This document shows, piece by piece, positions 24,201 to 30,157 of a stretch of DNA of 30,157 bases. Every line of letters starts with the position of its first letter. The stretch's first letter is position 1. This DNA is from an uncultured Lachnospiraceae bacterium (GTDB lineage: Bacteria > Bacillota > Clostridia > Lachnospirales > Lachnospiraceae). Made by a program: the position numbers and the translations under genes. Below the pieces are notes generated by a model. It saw nothing but the letters and a program-made list of their open reading frames with translations, was not told where the DNA came from and searched no databases. The stretch is taken from contig CAOKHR010000003.1 of assembly GCA_948468325.1 (NCBI GenBank), positions 1-30,157 of the forward strand, in the 5' to 3' direction.

Positions 24201-26312
24201 TGTCTGGAAGAAGAGGAAAATACATATATACTGCCGGATACAGATGTACAGGCGGTCATAGACTGTCAGAAAGAGCTTATAAATTACAGCATTATTTATC
24301 ATCCTGACCGAGGAACGGGAGCGGGACAGAAAACGTATAACGTGGAGTCGGAAGTAGAGCTTTTTACCCCGGTCAGAGAGGGCGCGGAATTTTTGGGATG
24401 GTATGACAATGAAGCGCTGCAGGGAGAGCCTGTTGAAAAAATTCCGGAAGGAAGCACAGGAAATAAAGAGTTTTGGGCAAAGTGGTACCGTGAGGGATAT
24501 GAAGTATTCTTTCCGGAAAAAAGCGGATATGAAATAAAATCCTGCGATGGATATGTGAATGGAAAAATACAGGATGGAGATTCATATTTGTTTACGGCAG
24601 CAGCCCAGACGGGTTATGACATATCAAATCTGGTCATCCGGTATGGAGATACGCAGTTAACATCTGCAGACGGCGTATATCGGATTGACAATATTATGTC
24701 TGATATTGACAATATTTCTGTTTCGGGAATCAAACTGAAAACAGGAAATTATACCGCGGAAAGTTACAACGGTTATGTAGGAGAGACGTGTACGATTCGT
24801 CCGTCCGCGCCTGCAACCGGTATCAGGCTGGAGGCCGAATCTGAATTTTCAGACAGCATTACGGTGGATACAGACAATGATGTTACAATTGTCACCTGTG
24901 ATGACGATGGAAATATAAGCGATGCGGAGAGGATTTTGTTTGAGAAGGATCTGACGGCGCCTGATATTGCCTCTGTAGAAGTACTGCCGGAAAACAGCGG
25001 AGATCATTTTGCGGGAGTTTATATTACTGTCAGTGCAGACGATGCAGAAAGCGGCGTATCAGAATATTCATTTGACAATGGAGGGAGCTGGCAGGAAGAA
25101 AACAGATATTATGTAATGTGCGCGGAAGAGGAAAGAATTTTTGGGCAGACGGTTCTCGTGCGCGATTATGTCGGGAATACGGCAGTGTATGACGGAGAAA
25201 TTATGATTCCCGCATTTGTAAAATATAATACTTCTGTAAAACTTTTTGCGGATAAGCCAGGTTATCTGCCCGGAGAGGATATTGTACTGAGGGCTGATGT
25301 TACGTTTGAGGAAATGGAAGATGCAGAAAGCTATGGGAACGTGCATTTTCTTTCATCCGGCGGAGAAGTGCTGCAGTCTGCACAGGTGTGGCCGATTAGT
25401 GATACAGTCGGAAGAGCGCAGATAATTATTTCGGGCGGCACAGTCAGCGGACAGAGAGAGGCGGTATTTTATGCAGCATATGACGGAACGGCGACAATTT
25501 ATCAGGACAGTGAATCAGAGGAATGCCGTGTCTGGCTTGCAAGCGCAAGAATTAAAAATCCTGTTTTTGCAGATATTGAAGTGGAGCAGGGTACGCAGAC
25601 GGCTGCAGGGGCGGCTGATCTTGGAAGCGGGATTCTTCCGGTATCCGGAACGGTAATGGCAGGCGGTATGCGGATTCCTTACCGGATTGCATGGAATCCT
25701 TCCGTAGTTTTAGATCTGACAAAAGAAGGCAGTTCTGCTGTATTTACAGGAACGATAACGTATGAAAATGTACCGGTTCAGATACTGCTTCCGGAAACGT
25801 CAGAAGTGAGCAGAAAAGTTACGGTGAAAAAATCAGGGGCAGGTTATTTAAATCCAATCGAGCAGGAAAAGGCATTCAAAAACGGAGCAGCAGAAGAGAC
25901 AGGACCGGCAATTTATCAGGTAATTGATGCAAAGAAAAGGACGGCAGTACTCCTTAAAGTGAAAAATAAGAATATAACGGCGCTTAATGTTCCGGCGGAA
26001 GTGAAAATCTGCGGTGAGACATGTAAGGTAGTCCAAATCGGAAAGAAAGCGGCTAAAGGCTGCAAAAACCTGAAAAAGGTAATTCTCGGAAAGAATGTTG
26101 TGACGATTGGGGAGCAGGCATTTTATAACTGTAAAAAACTGAAAACGGTTCAGATGAAAGGGAAAGCGATAAAAACCGTCAAAAAGAAGGCATTTAAGAA
26201 TACGGCGGCGAAGATTACCGTCCGTGCAAAGAAGCTGAATAAAAAGCAGAAAGCGGCGCTTTTACGGAAATTAAAGACAGCGGGAATCAGTAAGAAAGCA
26301 AAGGTGAAGTAA
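21201..26312 (+). CDS. Secreted papain-like (C1A) cysteine protease with surface-repeat modules
   Basis: A 1703-residue secreted protein with a signal peptide (about 1-31). Residues about 105-340 are a papain-fold protease: oxyanion Q124 and nucleophile C130 in NQGKWGTCWA, H283 in DHAVSIVGW and N316 in CRNSWGADW, so the catalytic set is complete. Then come a beta region, a FIVAR-like helical segment (about 512-582), GLUG repeats (about 592-900; units such as YSGGIAGKNQGTVSNCK, WTGGIVGMNEGTVRDCQ), an InlB-type B-repeat (about 1030-1095; AEFLGWYD...FWAKW), Ig-like beta modules, and a BspA-type leucine-rich repeat (about 1590-1660) ending in a very lysine-rich tail. No LPXTG anchor is seen; the basic tail and LRR may hold it to the envelope. 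Start ATG after GGAGGCAGGA. It probably cuts host or neighbour proteins at the surface; the substrate is unknown. Confidence 0.88.
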   Translation: MKYGCLMKRGVSVLLAAAVAVTALPVTDISAKEVPKDGFSVQVSNEKPQETGEEEVPFYRLVKKGGASKSGYQEMVWVDENGNEAEGESSYEDTGSIAMYSLRETFPSSYNMADLGELPAVRNQGKWGTCWAHAAISSIESNMIKKGLADVSEADYSERHLSYFAHRRDVAMGDGEDSYDETYKWYGGGNYHNAINLLSGWCGAAAESEFPYVSYGDMPDLEESQRRSSVSHLTDASILSTAEDVKRAVTENGAVMCSFYSGDGTFNTAQVNVYHAEEHSTDHAVSIVGWDDDYSRTNFNDSGRIPAENGAWFCRNSWGADWAEDGYFWISYEDKTLSAFCSFEAEKADNYDNIYQYNGAGGNLYVGCAKTANMFCTDSAEELKAVSVYVYKNYDYVIEVYVEDGESMGVPSDGTLVYSGKGTLEYPGYHVIPLERSILLGSGMKYAVAVQLIAKEGDTAFSYMETNENYSAGRGQSFIYANEWIDTADYTGLKDIEVKNTCINAFTDNVQSVNKARLLQAIEEAENENLQESDYTAATWADYANARENAQTVYQSSDPGEREILKAVTKLAYARNALKEAIVLITDEIEFESFMTDVLSGNDYKDQTVRLLSDLDMTGIHHTAAGDADRTFQGTFDGENHSITNVSYQYVRFYGGLFGHIGESGTVKNINVSYDQFEARGSYSGGIAGKNQGTVSNCKVTGEDLQFKAVWTGGIVGMNEGTVRDCQAAGNFSFDCNGGTVGGIVGYNTGTIETSFADGSVRFLNQTDPEQHYAGGIAGFNQGMILKCFTRGEITSDSAAAVGGIVGYSDANSVVSLCYNLASVGGEPAEEVRTAGIGVCLYGNTDGCYNYGSISRSGSGIYGAIYCFKGYGTVANCYYLDTSSEKGGYTPDFSEGKRTEADFASAKTAYDLNSNGGTGENTGIWSQSQEEHVPILADSKHRAVIRVTVRQSESSRFQASLNGVVNGVFYARAGGTVKLLPESAADEPGYTLAARVEGLTCLEEEENTYILPDTDVQAVIDCQKELINYSIIYHPDRGTGAGQKTYNVESEVELFTPVREGAEFLGWYDNEALQGEPVEKIPEGSTGNKEFWAKWYREGYEVFFPEKSGYEIKSCDGYVNGKIQDGDSYLFTAAAQTGYDISNLVIRYGDTQLTSADGVYRIDNIMSDIDNISVSGIKLKTGNYTAESYNGYVGETCTIRPSAPATGIRLEAESEFSDSITVDTDNDVTIVTCDDDGNISDAERILFEKDLTAPDIASVEVLPENSGDHFAGVYITVSADDAESGVSEYSFDNGGSWQEENRYYVMCAEEERIFGQTVLVRDYVGNTAVYDGEIMIPAFVKYNTSVKLFADKPGYLPGEDIVLRADVTFEEMEDAESYGNVHFLSSGGEVLQSAQVWPISDTVGRAQIIISGGTVSGQREAVFYAAYDGTATIYQDSESEECRVWLASARIKNPVFADIEVEQGTQTAAGAADLGSGILPVSGTVMAGGMRIPYRIAWNPSVVLDLTKEGSSAVFTGTITYENVPVQILLPETSEVSRKVTVKKSGAGYLNPIEQEKAFKNGAAEETGPAIYQVIDAKKRTAVLLKVKNKNITALNVPAEVKICGETCKVVQIGKKAAKGCKNLKKVILGKNVVTIGEQAFYNCKKLKTVQMKGKAIKTVKKKAFKNTAAKITVRAKKLNKKQKAALLRKLKTAGISKKAKVK

Positions 26313-26341
26313 GAGGGGAATGCGAATCTTTGCGAAAAGAT

Positions 26342-26388
26342 ACAGTCAGGCAGAAGTCGTTCAAGACCAGCCTGGCTGTTATTTTTTG
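26342..26388 (+). terminator. Intrinsic terminator of the protease gene
   Basis: ACAGTCAGGC (26342-26351) pairs with GCCTGGCTGT (26370-26379; one G-U) around an 18-nt loop, followed by TATTTTTT. Confidence 0.88.
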
Positions 26389-26425
26389 TTAGAACAAAAA
26401 TATTTTGTTAATTCATGAAAAAATA

Positions 26426-26454
26426 TTGTAAATAAAGGAATTTTTTTATATAAT
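26426..26454 (+). promoter_or_regulatory. Strong vegetative promoter
   Basis: TTGTAA (26426-26431) and TATAAT (26449-26454) are separated by exactly 17 bp. Transcription should begin near 26461. No protein gene with a convincing start follows within 300 bp. Confidence 0.75.
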
Positions 26455-26460
26455 CAAAGT

Positions 26461-26657
26461 GTGGTGGGAAACATGGAAGGTGTGAGAAAAAGAAAGGAGA
26501 ATATACGATTGCAATTTTGACGACGAAGATATATCATGTGCGTGTACGTTCGTGGAAAAATGGATAGTGAAGTGAAAGGTCGCGCAAATGTTCGGTAAAA
26601 ATAAAGGAATATAATAGAATAAAAAAGACTGGGAGTCTCTGTATCCCAGTCTTTTTC
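26461..26657 (+). ncRNA. Candidate short transcript (about 197 nt), small RNA or leader
   Basis: A strong promoter and a strong terminator enclose this stretch. Inside are only tiny frames: a 15-codon one at 26473-26520 with a poor ribosome site, and an 18-codon one after AAAGGAG that would need an ATT start (26508-26567). It does not look like 6S, SRP, tmRNA or RNase P RNA by eye. It may be a small RNA, a microprotein gene, or an attenuated leader of the antiporter operon that starts at 26770. Confidence 0.45.
26622..26657. terminator. Strong, symmetric intrinsic terminator
   Basis: A perfect 13-bp stem (arms 26622-26634 and 26644-26656, 9-nt loop) with A-run before and T-run after, so it can stop transcription from either side. 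It separates the short transcript from the antiporter operon or acts as an attenuator. Confidence 0.92.
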
Positions 26658-26713
26658 CGTGCCTGTTTATCTGCTTTTTCCAAAGCCGCTTATAAAATGT
26701 AAAAAAAAGAATT

Positions 26714-26743
26714 ATACACTTGATTTTAACTTGCCAAAGGGTG
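26714..26743 (+). promoter_or_regulatory. Possible promoter directly before mrpE
   Basis: In the stretch ending about 27 bp before mrpE, TTGATT and TAAATT occur with about 18 bp between them; this would start the antiporter operon after the terminator. The hexamers are only fair matches and the exact bounds are approximate. Confidence 0.4.
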
Positions 26744-26769
26744 TAAATTATTGTGGGAGTGTGAGGAAT

Positions 26770-27267
26770 ATGTATGTAGTATTTTTTGTATTATGGATTC
26801 TTTTGAACGGGCAGTTTACATGGGAGATTGCCGGTTTCGGAATCGTCATCGCGGGTGTTCTATACGCATTTGTCTGCAGGTTTTTAGGCTATTCCGTTGA
26901 AAAAGATAAGCTGCTGTTCCATAAACTGCCGTATATCTTGGCCTATATTCTGATTTTAATATGGGAAATTATAAAGGCTAATATGGATACGATACGGCTG
27001 GGACTCAGCTATCGGAATGAAACGGATCCTGTAATCGTGAGATTTCGGACAGATTTAAAGTCAAAAACGGCAAGAGTAGTTCTGGCAAATTCGATTACAT
27101 TGACACCGGGAACGATTACAATTGCTTTAGAGGGAAATGAACTAATCGTACACGCACTGGATGCGGAGCTGATTGAAGGAATTGATGAAAGCGTATTTGT
27201 CCGTATGCTTCGAAAAATGGAAGCGATGGATGAACAAATCCTGAAGAAAGGGAGGAAAGCGTCATGA
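26770..27267 (+). CDS. mrpE: Mrp/Mnh antiporter subunit E (MbhA-like)
   Basis: A 165-residue membrane protein of the MrpE/MnhE/MbhA family, a small subunit of multisubunit Na+/H+ antiporters and related complexes. Two or three hydrophobic segments lie in the first 70 residues, followed by the family stretch VLANSITLTPGTITIALEGN (about 101-120). The start at 26770 follows GTGAGGAAT; the frame extends upstream but only this ATG gives the family N-terminus. Its last four bases overlap mrpF (ATGA). Confidence 0.9.
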   Translation: MYVVFFVLWILLNGQFTWEIAGFGIVIAGVLYAFVCRFLGYSVEKDKLLFHKLPYILAYILILIWEIIKANMDTIRLGLSYRNETDPVIVRFRTDLKSKTARVVLANSITLTPGTITIALEGNELIVHALDAELIEGIDESVFVRMLRKMEAMDEQILKKGRKAS

Positions 27268-27596
27268 ATAGTGGAATTGCATCATTGGAACAGGCTTACC
27301 ATATTTTATTTGTAGTATTTTTGGTTATCCTGGCAATTTTGTTTTTTGCCTGTCTGATCCGTGCAGTGATTGGGCCGCGTATGGCGGATCGGATAGTTGC
27401 GGTCAATATGATGGGGACAATGGTCATGGTGGCGATTGCAATTCTGGCAGTTATGCTGCAGGAAGGTTATCTGGTAGACATCTGTCTGATTTATGCAATG
27501 ATCAGCTTTCTGGCAGTCATTATACTGACGAAAGTATATATGGGTGTGTCCATGGAATGGAAGCGTAAGGAGGGTGAGAAAATTGACAGCTATTGA
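27264..27596 (+). CDS. mrpF: Mrp/Mnh antiporter subunit F
   Basis: A 110-residue protein with three membrane helices, of the MrpF/MnhF/MbhB family. The conserved IGPRMADRIVAVNMMGT (about 36-52) between helices 1 and 2 is clear, and the acidic residue in YLVDICLIYAMISFLAV lies in helix 3. It overlaps mrpE by 4 bp and mrpG by 14 bp. Confidence 0.93.
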   Translation: MNSGIASLEQAYHILFVVFLVILAILFFACLIRAVIGPRMADRIVAVNMMGTMVMVAIAILAVMLQEGYLVDICLIYAMISFLAVIILTKVYMGVSMEWKRKEGEKIDSY

Positions 27597-27942
27597 ATGG
27601 ATTCGTTTTTTTACAGCGGCGTCATTCCTGTTGTTTGGCATGGCGATTTTTTTCCTGGAAGTGTTTAGTACGTACCGCTTTAAATATGTTTTAAACCGCA
27701 TGCAGATTGCGGCAACCGGAGATACTCTTGGAATTGGCCTGTGTCTGGTGGGACTTATGATTGCGAACGGCTGGAACTGGACGACGGCGAAACTTGCGCT
27801 GGTAATGGTATTTCTCTGGTGCGCATCTCCTGTTTCATCTCATATGATTTCCCGTCTGCAGATGTTTACCGATAAGAGGATACTGGATCACTGCCGCATA
27901 ATTATGATTCGAAATAAAAAAAAGGACAAAGGAGGAAAATAG
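27583..27942 (+). CDS. mrpG: Mrp/Mnh antiporter subunit G
   Basis: A 119-residue MrpG/MnhG/MbhC protein with three membrane helices; the family pattern is visible in RMQIAATGDTLGIGLCLVGL and in VFLWCASPVSSHMISR. The start is a TTG at 27583, preceded by AAGGAGG in the end of mrpF. No ATG or GTG gives a better family fit. Confidence 0.9.
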   Translation: MTAIEWIRFFTAASFLLFGMAIFFLEVFSTYRFKYVLNRMQIAATGDTLGIGLCLVGLMIANGWNWTTAKLALVMVFLWCASPVSSHMISRLQMFTDKRILDHCRIIMIRNKKKDKGGK

Positions 27943-27946
27943 GATC

Positions 27947-28231
27947 ATGGAAGTTTTTAATATGATCTTGCTGGGATTTTTGGTTGTCTGTGCCGTTTCG
28001 GTTAGTTTTTCCAAAAATCTTTTAAATTCCATTTTAATCTTCATGTCCTACAGCCTGATTATGTCCATCATCTGGATTCTTCTGGAATCTCCGGATCTGG
28101 CAATTACAGAGGCGGCTGTGGGCGCCGGAGTGACGAGTATTTTATTTTTCATTACCTTAAAAAAGATTCATGCGCTGCGGCAGGAGCCGAAAGAGGAGGA
28201 AAAAGATGAGCCATATCAGAAAACAGAGTGA
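27947..28231 (+). CDS. MbhD-like subunit (detached C-terminal piece of MrpA, DUF4040)
   Basis: A 94-residue, three-helix protein equivalent to part of the MrpA C-terminus and to MbhD of membrane-bound hydrogenases. The signature DLAITEAAVGAGVTSILFF (about 50-68) contains the buried glutamate thought to lie in the ion path. It starts 4 bp after mrpG with AAAGGAGG, and its hydrophilic tail overlaps the next gene by 26 bp. Confidence 0.9.
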   Translation: MEVFNMILLGFLVVCAVSVSFSKNLLNSILIFMSYSLIMSIIWILLESPDLAITEAAVGAGVTSILFFITLKKIHALRQEPKEEEKDEPYQKTE

Positions 28232-29168
28232 TTATGAAAAAACATTTGCATTCCGCTTCTTCCGATGGCTTGGCGGTGAAAAGGATACTTTTGTGGGCAA
28301 TATGGAAATGCAGCCGCAGAAAGAATATATAGAAGAAGAGGCGACGATTGAGGAACGCATGAAAGACAGGCAGCAGGTGATTGCAGAGGTTTATGACAGC
28401 AGCCACAACAAAGAACTGCGTTTTTTCAACGGGCTTTACAAGTGCTTTAGTATTATTTTCTGTATTGCCATTGTATTTCTTCTGGTGGTTACCGTTTCTT
28501 ATCTGCCGTCTGTCGGCGGAGCGGATAAGCCGACAAATAACCAGGTTCCGGAAACTTACATTACGGACGGACTTAAAGATACGGGCGCAGTCAATGTCGT
28601 AACGGGAATGATTTTATCTTACCGTGCATTTGATACGTTTGGAGAGACAAATGTTTTGTTTATTGCAACCTGCTGTGTAATGATTATGCTGATGGTAGAT
28701 GAGGATAAGATCAGGGAAAATAAAGAGTCGAACGACAGAACATTTGAGCCGAAAAATGACGTGATTTTACAGATTGTGGCAAATCTGCTTGTACCAATGA
28801 TATTTTTATTCGGAATTTACATTATTTTAAACGGACATCTTTCACCGGGCGGCGGGTTTTCCGGAGGAGCTATGATTGGCGCCGGAATGATTTTGTATGT
28901 GGCGGCATTCGGTTTTGATAAAATGGGCAGATTTTTTAATGAAAAAGTGTATAAATGTGTGAAGGTTACAGCGTTAATCTGTTATGGCTGTATTGTTACT
29001 TATTATTTTCTGACAGGCGCAAACGGACTCCCCTGCCTGATTCCGTTAGGAGAGCCAGGAAAAATTTTAAGCGGAGGCATTACGCTGCCGATTAATATTT
29101 TTGTCGGTTCCGAGGTGGCCTGTACGATGTATGCGTTTTATGCATTGTTTCGAAGAGGAGGACTGTAA
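28206..29168 (+). CDS. mrpB: MrpB subunit fused to an MbhE-like segment
   Basis: A 320-residue protein joining three parts. Residues 1-75 are charged and cytoplasmic, with no match I recognise. Residues about 80-175 match MbhE or the last MrpA helices (TGAVNVVTGMILSYRAFDTF, GETNVLF). Residues about 190-318 are MrpB/MnhB: LLVPMIFLFGIYIILNGHLS, then PGGGFSGGAMIGAGMIL and a C-terminal helix. Start ATG 28206 follows GAGGAGG. The MrpA tail is therefore split between this gene and the one before. Confidence 0.88.
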   Translation: MSHIRKQSDYEKTFAFRFFRWLGGEKDTFVGNMEMQPQKEYIEEEATIEERMKDRQQVIAEVYDSSHNKELRFFNGLYKCFSIIFCIAIVFLLVVTVSYLPSVGGADKPTNNQVPETYITDGLKDTGAVNVVTGMILSYRAFDTFGETNVLFIATCCVMIMLMVDEDKIRENKESNDRTFEPKNDVILQIVANLLVPMIFLFGIYIILNGHLSPGGGFSGGAMIGAGMILYVAAFGFDKMGRFFNEKVYKCVKVTALICYGCIVTYYFLTGANGLPCLIPLGEPGKILSGGITLPINIFVGSEVACTMYAFYALFRRGGL

Positions 29169-29542
29169 TGGGAGAGCATTTACTGGCAAATTATGCAGAA
29201 GTCGTAGCAGTAGCTTTGTTTGGTATCGGGTTTACGAATCTGCTTCTGCAAAAAAATATGATAAAAAAAATTATCGGGTTAAATATTATGGACACGGCTG
29301 TCTATCTGTTCCTTGCCGAAAAAGGATATATTGAAGGGCATATTGCGCCGATTATTGTAAACGGTGATTTTAGTCCGGATACATATATCAATCCTGTACC
29401 GAGCGGGCTGGTGCTGACCGGAATTGTAGTATCTGTTTCTGTTACGGCTTTGATGCTGTCGCTTACCATCCGGCTTTACCGCAGATACCATACGCTTGAT
29501 TTAGATGAGATTACAATGAGATTGAAGAAGGAAGGTCTGTAA
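29168..29542 (+). CDS. mrpC: Mrp/Mnh antiporter subunit C (NuoK-like)
   Basis: A 124-residue NuoK/MrpC protein with three membrane helices. IGFTNLLLQKNMIKKIIGLN and the NPVPSGLVLTGIVVSVSVTA stretch are typical of the family. It overlaps the mrpB stop by one base (TAATG), and its stop touches the next start. Confidence 0.93.
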   Translation: MGEHLLANYAEVVAVALFGIGFTNLLLQKNMIKKIIGLNIMDTAVYLFLAEKGYIEGHIAPIIVNGDFSPDTYINPVPSGLVLTGIVVSVSVTALMLSLTIRLYRRYHTLDLDEITMRLKKEGL

Positions 29543-30157
29543 ATGGAAATAATAAGAAATTTTCCCTGCCTTTCTATTCTGCTGGCAATGTTTTCGGCGA
29601 TTATCAGCTCGGCGTTAAAGGGCAGAGGCGCAAAGATATTAAATACATTTGTGGTAACGGCAGTTGGGATTTTATCTGCCTGTACGCTGTATTTGACTGT
29701 TGTGACAGGGAAAAGTTATGTATATGTGATGGGACATTTTCCGGCTCCTTTCGGAAATGAAATACGTTTCGGCTCCTTAGAAGCAGGAATGGCGCTTTTC
29801 TTTTGTGTGATTATGCTGTTTTCTTTAAACGGCGGACGGGAGAAAATCCGCATGGAAATTGATCCGGGCAAAGAGAATCTTTACTATATTATGGTTGATC
29901 TGCTCTTAAGTTCCCTTTTGGCGTTAGTGTATACCAACGACCTGTTTACGGCGTATGTATTTGTAGAGATCAATACGATTGCAGCCTGCGGACTGATTAT
30001 GATTATGGAAAGCGGACGTGCAATTGAGGCGGCGACAAGGTATATGATTATGAGCCTTTTGGGCTCCGGACTGTTTTTAATCGGACTTTGTATGCTCTAT
30101 GATATGACCGGACATCTTCTGATGAGCAACATTCAGGAAAGTGTGCGGCAGATTGCG
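29543..30157 (+). CDS. mrpD: Mrp antiporter subunit D / NuoN-like proton channel (3' end outside window)
   Basis: The first 205 residues of an MrpD/NuoL/M/N-type ion-translocating subunit, normally about 480-500 residues. Several helices are visible; the acidic residue of AYVFVEINTIAACGLIMIME lies where the conserved TM5 glutamate of this family sits. It follows mrpC with no gap and is cut by the right edge, so it cannot be decided here whether the complex ends as an antiporter or continues into hydrogenase or dehydrogenase genes. Confidence 0.9.
   Translation, partial: MEIIRNFPCLSILLAMFSAIISSALKGRGAKILNTFVVTAVGILSACTLYLTVVTGKSYVYVMGHFPAPFGNEIRFGSLEAGMALFFCVIMLFSLNGGREKIRMEIDPGKENLYYIMVDLLLSSLLALVYTNDLFTAYVFVEINTIAACGLIMIMESGRAIEAATRYMIMSLLGSGLFLIGLCMLYDMTGHLLMSNIQESVRQIA

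Noticed and set aside
26461..26769. Known Na+, Li+ or c-di-AMP riboswitch
   Set aside because: I could not match any of the conserved cores I know by eye, so it is left as an unnamed candidate.
1..30157. CRISPR arrays, insertion sequences, prophage genes
   Set aside because: No regularly spaced repeats, transposase, integrase or phage structural genes were seen.

Overview
The window reads as a chromosomal segment of an anaerobic, spore-forming Firmicute, most likely a Lachnospiraceae-type Clostridium. The reasons are moderate-to-low GC, strong AAGGAGG ribosome sites, TTG starts, a spmA sporulation gene, a BspA/GLUG-type surface protein and an Mrp/Mbh-type antiporter operon. This assignment rests on gene content only; no 16S gene or other marker is present. 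About 24 protein genes, one tRNA and several intrinsic terminators are supported.

Layout. (1) 1-5712: an N6-adenine DNA methyltransferase carrying its own specificity domain, cut by the left edge, is followed 37 bp later by a 1230-residue protein that joins a Ser/Thr kinase, a TIR domain, a membrane helix and a large beta-rich (propeller-like) C-terminus. This pair is the best candidate for an undescribed system (immune-like or signalling). (2) 5775-8587: an Spx/ArsC-family protein (minus), spmA (plus) without a visible spmB, and a hemerythrin-receiver fusion (minus) preceded by a 43-nt near-perfect inverted repeat. (3) 8787-10878: an ECF sigma factor and its likely membrane anti-sigma partner with a large outer domain. 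(4) 10.9-12.3 kb: a decayed junction zone with a truncated XRE regulator fragment, a GNAT acetyltransferase and a tRNA-Ala(CGC). (5) 12310-13545: galactokinase. (6) 13584-15534: an OmpR-type two-component pair (minus), divergent from (7) 15674-21065: an operon of a large solute-binding lipoprotein, two MalF/MalG-like permeases and a HlyD-like adaptor, with no ATPase visible. A 16-nt perfect palindrome lies between the two divergent units. (8) 21201-26312: a 1703-residue secreted papain-like cysteine protease with FIVAR, GLUG, InlB-type and leucine-rich modules. (9) about 26426-26657: a promoter and a strong terminator enclosing a short (about 200-nt) transcript with no convincing gene. (10) 26770-30157: a tightly packed mrpEFG-mbhD-mrpB-mrpC-mrpD operon running off the right edge.

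How they fit together. Many of the genes deal with the cell surface and stress: ECF/anti-sigma, the two-component system next to the transporter, surface protease and ion antiporter. The left-edge methylase/kinase-TIR pair looks accessory. Functional statements for the fusion proteins are inferences from domains.
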